Assembly: GCF_007197995.1 (NCBI RefSeq)
Contig: NZ_VKKH01000007.1
Coordinates: 248,001 to 312,000 of the forward strand
Source of the DNA: Aliiglaciecola sp. M165
GTDB taxonomy: Bacteria; Pseudomonadota; Gammaproteobacteria; Enterobacterales; Alteromonadaceae
Reading direction: 5' to 3'
DNA: 64,000 bases
Shown here: one piece after another, positions 35,005 through 48,100 of the stretch
How the letters are laid out: each line of letters opens with the position of its first letter
How positions within the stretch are numbered: position 1 is the first letter of the stretch
Notes under the pieces: model-generated
What the model was told of the DNA's origin: nothing
What the model saw: the letters and a program-made list of their open reading frames with translations, nothing else
Database searches by the model: none
Made by a program: the position numbers and the translations under genes

Positions 35005-35994
35005 TTATCTCTTTTTAATCAAATCTAATTTATTTTTTAAATCTACAAGAAAGGTCTCTGGCAATTCTGCTCGAATAGGTAAAAACCACCAATCTTGTTT
35101 AGCGATGTGACGACATTTAACCGCATCTTTTTCAGTCATCAATACGATGTCGTCAGGGATGTCATTTTCCTCAAATTGATAGTGGTCAATAAATGCAATC
35201 TGTTCTTTTAACTGGACCTTATTGTCTTGCAACAAATCGAAGAACCGTTGTGGGTTGCCTATCGCCGCCACTGCCGTTACAGGTTGCTGCAATGCTGTCA
35301 GCGGCATTCGTGCTTGCGTGTCATGTACATTAACCAAATCATCGGCAACAATTTCCATCAGGATTTCGTTATCACGGATTGGGCCACCATTGTTGATAAC
35401 AAAATTAACAGCTGTTAACCGCTGCTCAGTTTCCCTTAGCGGCCCCATAGGAAGTAGCCAACGATTTCCATGGCGCCTGGCACCGTCGACCACGACAATT
35501 TCAATATCACGCTCTAGTGCGTAATGTTGCAGTCCATCGTCACACAAAACCAGATCACACCCATGCTTGTCAACGAGATATTTTGCGCCTCTTGGTCGTT
35601 TGGGGTCAACAACCACCGGGCATGAAACCCGCTGCTTAATCAAAACAGGCTCATCACCGACTTTACTTACGTCACTCACTGCCTCGACTGTGGCAGGATA
35701 AAACGATGCATTACCACCATAGCCGCGACTAAGAATTCCCGGTTTAAATCCTTGTTCTTTGAGCCATTGGGCTAGATAAACAACTAACGGGGTCTTACCG
35801 TTTCCCCCCACAGATATATTGCCAACAATAATGACCGGAACATCAATTTTTTTTGATCTGAATAACCCGTTTTTATACGCCATTCTGCGCAACGCAGACA
35901 ACAACCAAAAAATAATCATCAGAGGTAACAGTAGCCATTTAAACAACCGAAACATCGGATGAGATGGAAACCATACTTTTTCAATAAAAGTCAC
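35005..35994 (-). CDS. lpxK: Tetraacyldisaccharide 4'-kinase
   Basis: Phosphorylates the 4' position of the tetraacyl disaccharide lipid A precursor, at the inner face of the cytoplasmic membrane. The 329-residue protein has an N-terminal membrane-associated helix (about 14-35), the P-loop [12 protein letters not shown] (residues about 57-68), SRGYGG, and [19 protein letters not shown], all LpxK signatures. The start is GTG at 35994, directly adjoining the msbA stop, with AAGGGA inside the msbA 3' end acting as ribosome-binding sequence. Confidence 0.95.
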   Translation of the reverse strand: MTFIEKVWFPSHPMFRLFKWLLLPLMIIFWLLSALRRMAYKNGLFRSKKIDVPVIIVGNISVGGNGKTPLVVYLAQWLKEQGFKPGILSRGYGGNASFYPATVEAVSDVSKVGDEPVLIKQRVSCPVVVDPKRPRGAKYLVDKHGCDLVLCDDGLQHYALERDIEIVVVDGARRHGNRWLLPMGPLRETEQRLTAVNFVINNGGPIRDNEILMEIVADDLVNVHDTQARMPLTALQQPVTAVAAIGNPQRFFDLLQDNKVQLKEQIAFIDHYQFEENDIPDDIVLMTEKDAVKCRHIAKQDWWFLPIRAELPETFLVDLKNKLDLIKKR

Positions 35995-37770
35995 TTAGTC
36001 TTTTTTCCCTTCACTAAACTGGAGACTGTGGAGTTGAGAATATGCCCCGTTTTGAGCGAGTAGCGAAGTGTGATCTCCGCGTTCAATAATCTGCCCTTGC
36101 TCAATAACCAGTATTTGATCCGCATTTTCAATAGTTGATAACCGATGGGCGACAACAATGCTGGTTCTGTCTTGTTGCAATTTATCTAGCGCGTCTTGAA
36201 TCAATCGTTCAGATTCCGTGTCCAAGGCTGATGTCGCTTCATCCAATATAAGAATTGGTGCATCGAGCAGAATTGCTCTGGCAATAGCAATGCGCTGGCG
36301 TTGTCCGCCCGATAATTTTAGTCCATTTTCTCCAACCATAGTGTTATAGCCTTCTGGTAGGAGTTCGACAAACTCTTCGACGTGAGCGATCTTCGCTGCT
36401 TTTAGCACTTGTTCTCGACTAACGTTTTTCGCTGCATAGGCAATATTGTTCTCAATGGTGTCATTAAATAACGTTACATGTTGCGACACCAAGGCAAACT
36501 GCTTGCGTAAATCTGTTAACTTGATATCGGCGATAGGAATATCATCCAGCAGAATGTCGCCATGTTGATGATTATAAAATCGTGTCAGCAAGCTTGATAT
36601 CGTCGACTTACCACTACCAGAGCGGCCAACTAATGCACAGGTCTGCCCTACCCCCACATCAAAGCTGATACTTTTTAATGCTGGCGTTTGTCCTTCTGGA
36701 TAGGTAAAGGTGACATCGTTAAAGGTAATTTTTCCTTTTAGACGATCAACTGATCTTTGCCCCTTGTCTGCTTCTTCATCTTGGTCTAGTACCGCAAAAA
36801 CACTACTGCAGGCGGCCATTCCTCGCTGGAACTCACTGTTGACGGTTGTAAGCTGCTTAAGTGGCTTTAACAACATCGTCATACACACAACAACAGTAGT
36901 AAAAATGCCAGGTGTTAGTTCTTCGACCATCGCTGGTAAACTGGAGATATAGAGCACCACAGCGAGAGCAATCGACGCGAGCACCTGAATAGACGCCACA
37001 CTCAGTATCCTAGCAACGATAAGCTTCATGTTCTGTTGGCGGTTGTTATTATTTTTATCATTAAAACGCACTTTTTCTTGCTTTTGTCCACCAAACATCA
37101 GAACAACTTTATGACCTTTAATGACTTGTTCAACAGACGACGTTAGATCACCCATGGCTTGTTGGATATTTTTGCTCACCATTCTAAAACGTTTACTTAC
37201 AACAGAAACGATCACAGCAACTACCGGGCCTATCAATAAAAACACCAACGACAATTGCCAAGAATAATAAAACATTACCGTTAGTAAACCGATCACAAAA
37301 GCCCCTTCTCGAACAAGAGTTAATAGAGCTTTGCTCGCCGCAGCAGATACCTGCTCTGTATCGTAAATCACTTTAGAAATAAGGCCGCCAGAAGCATGAT
37401 TGTCATGATAAGACACCGGCAAATGAATATATTTTTCAAACAATTGTTGACGCATTCGCATCACAACTTGGTTGCCTATCCAAGACAGCGTATAAGTCCC
37501 CATAAAGTTAAACAAGCCGCGCAGAACAAATATCGGCACAACAAAATAGGCAGCAATACGCAGGTTTTGATAATTCTGCTGCCCTAAACTTTCATCGATA
37601 ATTGGCTGTAGTTGTGAAAAAATCCACGCATCTATTGAGGCATATCCAATCATACCGAATATCGCTACGACAAAAGCAAACTTGAAGTCTTTCAGGTATA
37701 CCGAAAAACGCCTAAACAATGAGGGCTGTGGAGAAGAAGAATTCATTAACTGTTTGGTTTCATTATTCAT
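35995..37770 (-). CDS. msbA: Lipid A export ATP-binding/permease protein
   Basis: Homodimeric ABC flippase moving core-lipid A across the inner membrane. The 591-residue half-transporter has six membrane segments within residues 30-315 and a C-terminal ATPase: Walker A VGRSGSGKST, Q-loop LVSQHVTLFND, signature LSGGQRQRIAIARA, Walker B ILILDEATSALD and switch AHRLST. It precedes lpxK without a gap and follows comEC after 51 nt, as in Escherichia coli. Confidence 0.95.
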   Translation of the reverse strand: MNNETKQLMNSSSPQPSLFRRFSVYLKDFKFAFVVAIFGMIGYASIDAWIFSQLQPIIDESLGQQNYQNLRIAAYFVVPIFVLRGLFNFMGTYTLSWIGNQVVMRMRQQLFEKYIHLPVSYHDNHASGGLISKVIYDTEQVSAAASKALLTLVREGAFVIGLLTVMFYYSWQLSLVFLLIGPVVAVIVSVVSKRFRMVSKNIQQAMGDLTSSVEQVIKGHKVVLMFGGQKQEKVRFNDKNNNNRQQNMKLIVARILSVASIQVLASIALAVVLYISSLPAMVEELTPGIFTTVVVCMTMLLKPLKQLTTVNSEFQRGMAACSSVFAVLDQDEEADKGQRSVDRLKGKITFNDVTFTYPEGQTPALKSISFDVGVGQTCALVGRSGSGKSTISSLLTRFYNHQHGDILLDDIPIADIKLTDLRKQFALVSQHVTLFNDTIENNIAYAAKNVSREQVLKAAKIAHVEEFVELLPEGYNTMVGENGLKLSGGQRQRIAIARAILLDAPILILDEATSALDTESERLIQDALDKLQQDRTSIVVAHRLSTIENADQILVIEQGQIIERGDHTSLLAQNGAYSQLHSLQFSEGKKD

Positions 37771-37821
37771 ATGCGCTAATTGTAACTGCTGGCGCTAAAA
37801 TCCCCAACTATCAATGACATA

Positions 37822-40146
37822 TTATTGTAAATCGTTTAATCCATATGTTTGATTGTACCAAACAGGTAACAGATGTTCCCGATAACGGCTAACCTGCATT
37901 GATGGATAGTCACCGACGTTAAAGGTAACGCTTATTTGGCCTGACTCAGAGGTGCTATGCATCTGGGCACCTTTTTGGAAAAAACGATTGACCACAATCT
38001 GAGCAGGGAATCCCCAGCTTGCGTGCTGACCATGGCTAAAGATCACATGTTTAGGTGCAACGGCATTAACAAAATTGTTAGAGCTGGATGTTTTGCTGCC
38101 GTGATGGCCAGCAATTAACACGTCTGACTCAAGAAAAAGAGAATCATTTTCAATGAGTTCTTTCTCGACTCTAGATGAAACATCACCGGGTAACAATGCA
38201 CTTTGCCTACCATCACTTATTCGGAGCATGCACGATGCATCATTCCCTTTGGCTTCACTTAAAGGATGTGGCCACAACCCTTTTATCTCAAGTCCTTGCC
38301 ATGTTGAATCTAAAGACGCATTGCAACTATCTTGATTAGTAAGTACTTGGTTTACATGAATGTTGCGCAACACGATAGGTAGTGAACCGCCATGATCGTT
38401 GTCATCATGACTAATAAACAACCAATCGATACTGTTAATTCCCCGATATTTCAGAAATGGCAGCAACGCACTGTCCGCCATATTAAATCCCGATTGAAAT
38501 GCAGCGCCAACATCATAAACCATCGCCCGCCCATGACGTTCTATTACGATCGTCAATCCATGGCCTACATCTAATGAATGAACGAACCAAGGTTGTGTTC
38601 GATTTGGCGCGACATAGCTCAAAAATGGTAGCAAGAGTAAGCCACTGGTCACTTTAGATGTTCGACCTATTGGCAATGCAAGCAGCAACAGCCACAATAA
38701 GATAAATAACCAAGCAATCGCAGACACATGCGGTAAATCAACTGCACTTGGTAAACCAGATACCAGCCAAAGCAATGCGTTGACACTAAACTCAAGCAAT
38801 TTATCAGCCGTTGAAAAACACAAAAATGCTAGCCCATATGAGAAAGGTAAACACAACACACCTGCTAAGCATATTGGCACTAAGATAAAGGTCACAAAAG
38901 GGATCGCTATCAAGTTAATCAAACTTGAACTGGGAACAAACAGAGAAAAAAAGCCAGCGACTACAGGGATTAATAAAATGCTTAATGCAATTTGCAAAAC
39001 AACCGTTTGTTTAACTATTAGAGTGATTTTTCGAAGCAAACTATAGGTTTCATCATGTTTCGCTGGCCACCGCCAACTGATAAGCGCAATGGCAAACACA
39101 GCACTAAAACTCAACCAAAAGCTGGCACTCAAGATACTTAATGGTGCGATTAGCATGAAGATAAAGGAACAATAAAGTAAAAAATAATAGGGCCGAACAA
39201 AACGGTTCAAACAAATCAGTAAAGTCCAAAAAACTAGCATGATCCATGCACGAAACGTGGGTAAAGCAAAGCCCGCTAATACTGCGTAATACAAAGTACA
39301 AAAACACACTAAGCTCAAAATAATCAATTGATAGTTTATTGATTGTGGTAAGGCAAAAAATCGGCAAATAAGGTGAAATAGCAATGCAAATAGCGAATAA
39401 CACAACGTGGCTACAATTCCCAAATGCAAGCCGGATATAGCCATTAAATGAGCTGTACCGGTTTCCTGAAGAAGCTGCCAATCCGGTTGGGTAAACTGCC
39501 CTCTTTCACCAAGGCTTAGGGCAATAATCCAACGCCGATGCTGCAAAGGCATCTTGTTGATTAAGTCAATGTAAGTTTGTCTAGTCGAAATATTGTCATC
39601 GACGATAACAGCCGTCTGGTTATCGCGCACATAACCGGTTGCTACGATGCGATTTGCCATCAGCCATTGCTGATAACGAAAGCCACCTTCATTGGCTAAT
39701 CCGTGAACCGGTTTAAGTTTAACTTCTAGTTGAAGCTGATGACCTTGTTTAATCGTATGACCCGGATTGCGCCAGCTCAAGCGGATTTTTGGAGCACTTA
39801 GAACCCGCTTACCATCAATTCGAGATAGCCGTAAATTAAATCGTATGCGCTCGGTATTTTGCACAATACTCTCTATCGAGCCTGTTACTTTGTGTATTTG
39901 ACGAATTTCCTGCGTTGAGAGTTGCCAATTTACCTGCCAATGACCTACACTCGCCATCCAAACGATACCAAATGCGCCACCGGAAAGAAAAACGCCTGTT
40001 GGATATTTGATAGCGAACAAAGCGACAACGAATAAAAGGGGTAGTATGATTGGGGAAGGAAGTGATGGCCATATCAAGCTAGACATTGCAGTTGTCATGA
40101 AACTGACAACCCATAATGGTTTCAATCCTTTTAGTGTATTGAGCAA
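37822..40146 (-). CDS. comEC: ComEC/Rec2 family DNA internalization protein
   Basis: Inner-membrane channel for single-stranded DNA during natural transformation. The 774-residue protein has an N-terminal OB-like DUF4131 region (about 60-170), a multi-helix Competence domain (about 210-500, with TGTAHLMAISGLHLGI) and a C-terminal metallo-beta-lactamase domain. The last carries LDVGHGLTIVIER, FISHDDNDHGGS and GHHGSKTSSS, so metal ligands are intact. I use TTG at 40146, preceded by AGAGG; an internal ATG at 40098 is the alternative. It heads the msbA-lpxK run, as ycaI does in Escherichia coli. Confidence 0.92.
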   Translation of the reverse strand: MLNTLKGLKPLWVVSFMTTAMSSLIWPSLPSPIILPLLFVVALFAIKYPTGVFLSGGAFGIVWMASVGHWQVNWQLSTQEIRQIHKVTGSIESIVQNTERIRFNLRLSRIDGKRVLSAPKIRLSWRNPGHTIKQGHQLQLEVKLKPVHGLANEGGFRYQQWLMANRIVATGYVRDNQTAVIVDDNISTRQTYIDLINKMPLQHRRWIIALSLGERGQFTQPDWQLLQETGTAHLMAISGLHLGIVATLCYSLFALLFHLICRFFALPQSINYQLIILSLVCFCTLYYAVLAGFALPTFRAWIMLVFWTLLICLNRFVRPYYFLLYCSFIFMLIAPLSILSASFWLSFSAVFAIALISWRWPAKHDETYSLLRKITLIVKQTVVLQIALSILLIPVVAGFFSLFVPSSSLINLIAIPFVTFILVPICLAGVLCLPFSYGLAFLCFSTADKLLEFSVNALLWLVSGLPSAVDLPHVSAIAWLFILLWLLLLALPIGRTSKVTSGLLLLPFLSYVAPNRTQPWFVHSLDVGHGLTIVIERHGRAMVYDVGAAFQSGFNMADSALLPFLKYRGINSIDWLFISHDDNDHGGSLPIVLRNIHVNQVLTNQDSCNASLDSTWQGLEIKGLWPHPLSEAKGNDASCMLRISDGRQSALLPGDVSSRVEKELIENDSLFLESDVLIAGHHGSKTSSSNNFVNAVAPKHVIFSHGQHASWGFPAQIVVNRFFQKGAQMHSTSESGQISVTFNVGDYPSMQVSRYREHLLPVWYNQTYGLNDLQ

Positions 40147-40184
40147 ATCCTTTGCCTCTATTGTAGTAATTAAGTCGACAGAGC

Positions 40185-40721
40185 ATGCCTAAAAAATTTA
40201 TAAAACGCTTTTTACCCGATCATCAAAGTATTAAAGATCAAAAAGCCCTTAAAATGTTTGGCACGGTACTTCATGATCCCAACCTTTGGCATTTGAATAG
40301 AAAATCAGCCTCAGGTGCCTTTGGGATTGGATTATTTTTTGCGTGGTGGCCAGTGCCTTTCCAAATGTGGCTTTCCGCCGCTCTGTCGATTCCATTGCGC
40401 GTTAACCTTCCTCTTTCCGTTGCCACCGTATGGATCACCAACCCGTTTACTATGCCTCCGATGTTTTATGGAGCTTACATGGTAGGAACCTGGGTTATGG
40501 GCTCCCCCCAACAAGATTTCGAATTTCAGCTAAGTTGGTCCTGGGTGGTGCAAAGCGTTGAGACCATTGGCCCTGCCTTTTTGGTCGGTTGCGCCGTGTG
40601 TTCCGTTTTCTTTGGCATCACCGGTTATCTCGGGTTAAATGCCCTATGGCGATATTCCGTGGCTAAAGCTTGGAAACGCAGAAAAAAACTCAGAGTGACC
40701 AACACCAACGATCAACGTTGA
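40185..40721 (+). CDS. DUF2062 family membrane protein
   Basis: A 178-residue inner-membrane protein of the DUF2062 family. It has a basic N-terminus, then SASGAFGIGLFFAWWPVPFQMWLSAALS, and the signature WITNPFTMPPMFYGAYMVG (about 84-102). A final membrane segment at about 127-150 precedes a basic tail. Function is unknown; the family is often found beside comEC/msbA genes. It is divergent from comEC across 38 nt. Confidence 0.88.
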   Translation: MPKKFIKRFLPDHQSIKDQKALKMFGTVLHDPNLWHLNRKSASGAFGIGLFFAWWPVPFQMWLSAALSIPLRVNLPLSVATVWITNPFTMPPMFYGAYMVGTWVMGSPQQDFEFQLSWSWVVQSVETIGPAFLVGCAVCSVFFGITGYLGLNALWRYSVAKAWKRRKKLRVTNTNDQR

Positions 40722-40742
40722 TTCATTAAAGTTCCAGTACCT

Positions 40743-41162
40743 TTATTCGGGATAACGCTGTTCCATCACCGCCAAATCTGCTCGGATCAACTCTTCTAAA
40801 ACAGACAAATCTATATCATCCAACTTATTGATGTATAAACACGCTTTACTGGTTTTGTGTTTTCCCAGCCGCTCGAGCAACTGAGGGTTTTCACTCATAC
40901 CAGCTCCTACATAAACACTCATATTTTGTTTGCGAGGAGAAAAACCTGAGCGCATAAATTGATTTTGTTTGCCATTTGCTAGTGTGTAGGTATAGGTTCC
41001 ATATCCAATAATGCTCTGTCCCCACATTACAGGATCTTTGCCAGTAACAGATTTGAATAGTTTAAGCAAAAGCCAAGCATCTTCGCGTCTTCGTTTGCTC
41101 TCAACCGATTGAATAAAATCTGCCACAGCGGCATCTGTAGGTCGTGTTTTTAATTCAGACAT
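40743..41162 (-). CDS. DUF1801 domain protein
   Basis: A 139-residue soluble protein with the DUF1801/YdhG-like fold (frataxin-related shape): LFKSVTGKDPVMWGQSIIGYGTYTY near residues 35-60 and QNMSVYVGAG, then LERLGKHKTSKACLYINKLDDID. Members are small proteins of unknown role. AAGGAGAG precedes the ATG. It stands alone, convergent with the DUF2062 gene. Confidence 0.88.
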   Translation of the reverse strand: MSELKTRPTDAAVADFIQSVESKRRREDAWLLLKLFKSVTGKDPVMWGQSIIGYGTYTYTLANGKQNQFMRSGFSPRKQNMSVYVGAGMSENPQLLERLGKHKTSKACLYINKLDDIDLSVLEELIRADLAVMEQRYPE

Positions 41163-41221
41163 GCATTTCTCTCCTTCTATAGCACTTTATACTAGAAGAA
41201 AATCCTTGAATTGCATGAAAA

Positions 41222-41587
41222 TTAGATCCAGTTTTGATCGTCGATATTTACTGTTAGTGGTGTGGTTTTATCCCCAGTTTGTAAGGTTGCAATAGGCTCA
41301 AATAACAGAACCTGGGCTTCTTCTGTTGCTACTGGTTTATGCTCAACACCTTTTGGCACGACAAAGCACTCACCTTGCCGAAGCGTAATAACTTGATCCC
41401 TGAGAAGAATGTCTATCTGTCCCTTAATGACTTGAAAAAACTCATCCTCAAACTCGTGAGAATGCCAGTCAAATTCACCTTTGAACTTTGCCAATTTAAC
41501 GTACTGTCCATTTAGTTGAGCGACAATTTTGGGCTGCCAATACCCGTCTATTAAGTCAAATTTTTGGTTCAAATTAATAGTTTTCAT
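41222..41587 (-). CDS. Small cupin protein
   Basis: A 121-residue single-domain cupin. Metal-site motif 1 reads FDWHSHEFEDEFFQVIKG (two His, one Glu) and motif 2 GECFVVPKGVEHKP with the final His, so it can bind a metal. Small cupins of this type have varied or unknown roles. ATG at 41587 is chosen because GGAGAGGG lies just upstream; an in-frame start at 41608 is less likely. It follows ligA on the same strand after 37 nt and may be read through from it. Confidence 0.85.
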   Translation of the reverse strand: MKTINLNQKFDLIDGYWQPKIVAQLNGQYVKLAKFKGEFDWHSHEFEDEFFQVIKGQIDILLRDQVITLRQGECFVVPKGVEHKPVATEEAQVLLFEPIATLQTGDKTTPLTVNIDDQNWI

Positions 41588-41624
41588 ATCCCTCTCCACA
41601 AAACACAAAGTAGTTGCTGCGAAT

Positions 41625-43658
<2,034 letters not shown>

Positions 43659-43723
43659 TTATTAAGACCTTTTATAGGTAAAAACAGGCCAGAGAGCCGA
43701 TTCAAAGCAGCACTGCAACAAGG

Positions 43724-45097
43724 TTATTTCACAAGCATACGTTTTCGTTCGAATTCTCTTATTTTCTCAACATATTGTTGCAAACTTTGTTTAGTTAGCG
43801 CGCTGCGCCGACCATCCAAAACTTGCGCAGAGAATTCATCTGCGATCTTTCTCGCAGCGTTGTGCATCATATTGAATACTTGATGCGGATCACCTTCTAT
43901 AGGCAACATCATGAATAATGACACGCCCATGGTGTTAAAATTTTCCAAATTATCAATATCAAAAACCCCTGGCTTAAACATATTTGCCAGACTGAATAAC
44001 ACAGGTCCCTTACCGTTGCTATTTACGTGTCGATGAAAAATATCTTGATCACCAAATTTAAAGCCCAAGGTTAACAACATTGGAAGCAGCGCAGCACCTT
44101 GAATGGGTGCATCATCTGCTGCCTTTACGTTTAAAATCAGAACTTCTTGCTCTGGCGCTTCGGCAGTAGCTGCTTGGTCAACTTCTACATTTGTCGTCTT
44201 GGCTGCAGCTTTTTCTGGCTCTGCATCTGGTTCCATCGGTTCATCGAAATCGATACGCATCTGATCTTCACGAATTTTTGGCTCGCGTCTTTTGCGCGGC
44301 TTACCCTCTGCTTTTGAGCGTTTGACAAAATTTCTAGCTTGTTCTGCGAGACTGACTTTAGGCTCATTTTCTGCTTCGCTTGACGCTATTGCCTCTTTTG
44401 GTTGTTGATCGTTGCGCTCGTCTCTATGTGGAGTTTCTTTGCTCTTCGGCTCTTGTTTGTCGAGTTGTTTGGCGTCAAGAGAAGTGGTGTGTGTGCTCTG
44501 CTCTACTACGACGGCTTCGCCCGATTCGGCTGTTTTGAGTAAAAACGGGGGAGGCTCAGGTATGTCATTCATTTCAGCAACATTTGCGGCTGTTGCTTTA
44601 CTGCGCATCGCTTGTACTTGTTGCGCGGCATATTCAGGTTTGGGTTGAGTGACAACCGATGAATAAATTTTAGGCTGCACCTCAACTTCGGATTTTTCTT
44701 CAGCAATTTGCGCAGCGTCTTGGGAAAAATCCGTATGAGTTTTTGATACCACTTCTTCACGTGCAGGTTCAGAGTCACTCTGTACATCAACTGGCCGGGT
44801 TTGGTTTTCTGATGGTTTTTCGCTATTTACGACTCGGACCGCACCTAGCCCCAAATCGTCGAAACTATTTTCCGTCAAACTTGGCTCAACTTTCTCCTCA
44901 GACGCCTGAGGATCAATAACGATGACGTCTTCATCAAACTCATCAGCATCATTAAAGTCATCTTGCCAGTCAGATGTCTCGAGGCGAGCCTCTCGATTGT
45001 CTTTAGCGTTTTTACGTACACTCCACATACCGTGGACTAAAATGCCGACAATCGCGACGGCGCCAATGACTAAAAATGCTAGTCGTAATGTATCCAT
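43724..45097 (-). CDS. zipA: Cell division protein ZipA
   Basis: Membrane anchor of the FtsZ ring. One N-terminal membrane segment (residues 4-24, LRLAFLVIGAVAIVGILVHGM) is followed by a charged region, a long Glu/Lys/Ala/Gln-rich linker (about 60-310) and the FtsZ-binding domain at about 315-450 (EVLILNVKAADDAPIQGAALLPMLLTLGFKFGDQ). At 457 residues it is well above the Escherichia coli protein; the extra length is all linker. The gene lies between smc (23-nt gap) and ligA (71-nt gap). Confidence 0.93.
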   Translation of the reverse strand: MDTLRLAFLVIGAVAIVGILVHGMWSVRKNAKDNREARLETSDWQDDFNDADEFDEDVIVIDPQASEEKVEPSLTENSFDDLGLGAVRVVNSEKPSENQTRPVDVQSDSEPAREEVVSKTHTDFSQDAAQIAEEKSEVEVQPKIYSSVVTQPKPEYAAQQVQAMRSKATAANVAEMNDIPEPPPFLLKTAESGEAVVVEQSTHTTSLDAKQLDKQEPKSKETPHRDERNDQQPKEAIASSEAENEPKVSLAEQARNFVKRSKAEGKPRKRREPKIREDQMRIDFDEPMEPDAEPEKAAAKTTNVEVDQAATAEAPEQEVLILNVKAADDAPIQGAALLPMLLTLGFKFGDQDIFHRHVNSNGKGPVLFSLANMFKPGVFDIDNLENFNTMGVSLFMMLPIEGDPHQVFNMMHNAARKIADEFSAQVLDGRRSALTKQSLQQYVEKIREFERKRMLVK

Positions 45098-45120
45098 TTG
45101 ACTTTTTCTACCCTAAATTA

Positions 45121-48100
45121 TTATGCCTGCGCAATAGCGACAGCCTCTTCTACATCAACAGCAACCATCCGTGAAACGCCAGGTTCGGCCATTGTCACGC
45201 CGGTTAAATGCTTCGCCATTTCCATCGCGATTTTGTTATGGGTGATATAAATAAATTGCACTGATTTTGACATTTCAGACACCAACTTACAAAAGCGACC
45301 CACATTGGCATCATCCAATGGTGCATCGACTTCATCGAGTAAGCAAAAGGGTGCAGGATTCAGTCTAAAAATTGCAAACACCAATGATAAAGCGGTTAGC
45401 GCTTTTTCTCCACCGGAAAGAAGATGTATTGTACTATTTTTCTTTCCAGGCGGCCGAGCCATGATCGTCACACCTGTTTCGAGTAAATCTTCACCCGTTA
45501 GTTCCAAATAAGCCGCCCCGCCACCGAACACTTTAGGAAACAATTCTTTTAAGTCTGCATTTACTTTGTCATACGTGGTTTTAAATCGGGTCCGAGTCTC
45601 TTTATCGATTTTTCGAATAGCCGACTCAAGTGTTTCTAAAGCCGATACCAAGTCGTCGTTTTGCTCGTCTAAATGATGTTTGCGTTTAGCTTGGATTTCG
45701 TATTCCTCTACTGCAGCAAGATTGACGGCGCCTAACCTAGAAACCGATGCTTGAGTTCGCTCTAATGATTGTTGCCACTGCTTTTCGTCAGTTTCTTCTG
45801 GCAATCCTTCAAGAATCGTCTTAAGCGATTCATTAATTTCCTCGAGTTGTTCTAAGGTACTATTGGCGCGAACCCGATACCCTTCACATTCTAATTTTTT
45901 GCTCTCCAATTCAGCGCGCATTTGCTGAATTTTTTCAATAATCCCATGTTGTCCTTTTTCCGCACTGGCAAGTTTGCTGTCTACCTCGGCCAATTGATCG
46001 CTTAACATTTGTTGTTGCTGCTCAATTTCCAGTCGCCTGGCCAATAACGTTTCTAACTGCTGCTGTTGTTCCTCAAAAGGCTGACTGATAACACTGGATT
46101 CTTGTTGCAATTGAATTTGGCGCTTTTGTAAGGTCTCAAGCATCTGGCGCGTACGCTTATGAGCTTCCAGTCCGCCACTATGCTGACTTTTGATTTCTTG
46201 AATCGTTAGAGCGAGTTGATGAGACTGAGAAGTTAAGTGTTCTAATTGATGACGACAGTGTTGCTCACTGTCCAATAATTGAGACTTGCCTGATTCGAGC
46301 TCTACCTGCTTGCCAGACATGTCTTCAAGCTGCAATTCTAATTGTTGCACCTGTTCGGCCAGTTGTTCCGATTGGATTTTTTCGTCTTCCAATAACTGTT
46401 GTTGCCGACTAAGCTCTTCACTGATCCGCGTCTGTCTGATCAAGGTTTGTTGATGTTGCATTTCCAGTAAATTGAGCTGATTTTGTTGCTGAGTTAATGC
46501 CTGTTCCGCTTGTTTGAAATCGCTAGTTGCCGTGTTCAAACGCCCTTGCAATTGCTCGGAACTCGATGCGCACTGAGATATCTTGAGCTCTAAAGGCGAT
46601 TTTTGTTGCTCCTTGAGTGACTCGATCTGCTTGTCTAGCGCTGATATTCTGGCAGCGCGCTCGATTAAACCTTCAGGTGCATCATTATCGCCAAAGTCCA
46701 CCCAATCGATCCCAAAGCGTTTACCACACTGAGTGACAATACTTTGATGGGGTTGCAAATTATCCAGAATCTGTAGTGCCGAATCGACATCTTGCGCAAT
46801 CAAAATGTCAGATAACCAATGTGGAAAAGCGTGATTGTGTATCTTTGACGAGAGGGTGTTTTCAATTTTTTGAGTAGATAGGCGATTTTGAATCAGCAAC
46901 TTTCCAGCACAATCCAGAGGTAAGTCGTTGATCCTGACCTCCCCTTGTGGCCATATTGCTTCTTGCCATTCATTCACTACCGTTTCAACCGCTCGCTCCC
47001 AACCACTTTCGACCTCGAGTTGCTTCCACATTGCCTCAAAAGGAATATTTAATGCCTCTAGCGATTCGGTAAGATTTTGATTTGATTGACTTTCTTGCTG
47101 TAAACTTTGCAATGCTGATTTTTGTGCGTTCAGGGATAGTATTTGTCCATTGAGTTCAAACAATTGTTCTTGAAAGTCTTTTTCTTGCTCCTGAGATTGT
47201 TTTAACTGTGTTTCAATTTGCTCTACACGTTCATCTGCATGCTTGTGCCGGCCTTTTGATTGTGCAACCTGGTGCTGCAGACTTTCAATTTGTTGTGCGA
47301 GCAAATCATGCTCCAACTCATTTTGCTCTGTCTGCAATTCTCCTATGCGTTGTTGCGTGCGCATTTGCATATTCATCGTTGCTTGAATTTGGCTATGACA
47401 TCTTTGTGCTTGTTGTTTAGTTTGTTGAAAGTCTTGATCGTGCTCTCGCCAAAGTGCTTCATGTGCTCTGAGTTGCTCTTGACTGGCTTGTAACCGGTCT
47501 TGTGCGTCTTCTAGTTGTGCTGCGAATGCTTCCGCTTCTGGTTCCAAACGCTGCAATTGTGTCGACAATTGTGCAAGTTTGTCACTTTCTTCCTGCTCAA
47601 AATGCAGCGATTCGTCAATATTCGACTGAATATCACTCAACTCAGATTCGATTTGTGTCGCACGTTGTTTAGCATGCAAGCGGTTCTGTTCTAGTTTGGT
47701 GATTTCCGTGCCAACTAAAAAGTTATCCTGTTGCAAACTGTCTACTTGTTGTTTGAGATCCTGCTGTTGGTCGCGAAACTCAGTGATCCCTTTTTCATCG
47801 CCTCGTTGTTTGGCCACAAAGGCTTCAATGTCGTTTTGTTGCAGCGCAATCGCATTTTCGAGTTCTTCTATATGCTGACTGTGTTTCAGCCAACGTATCG
47901 CGCTGAGCTGGCCTTTTAGTAAACGCTCTTTTGCCTTGAGTTCTTTATACTTCTTGGCTGCACTGGCTTGGCGCTGTAACTTTTCTATCTGTTGACCCAA
48001 TTCACTTCGCACGTCATCGAGACGCTCTAGATTTTCCTTGGTATGACGGATCCTATTTTCGGTGTCTCTGCGCCGCTCTTTGTATTTGGAAATACCAGCG

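Noticed and set aside
39104-39481. 125-codon minus-strand frame inside comEC in another register
   Set aside because: Lies fully inside the Competence domain of comEC, which is intact; no evidence for a second product.
47208-47493. Overlapping plus-strand frames opposite the smc coiled coil
   Set aside because: Low-complexity Gln/Glu codons on the other strand give Cys/Leu-rich spurious frames.
46000-47700. Repetitive CAA/TTG-rich DNA as a satellite repeat
   Set aside because: It encodes the Gln/Glu-rich coiled coil of SMC; the repetitiveness is codon-level, not a DNA repeat.
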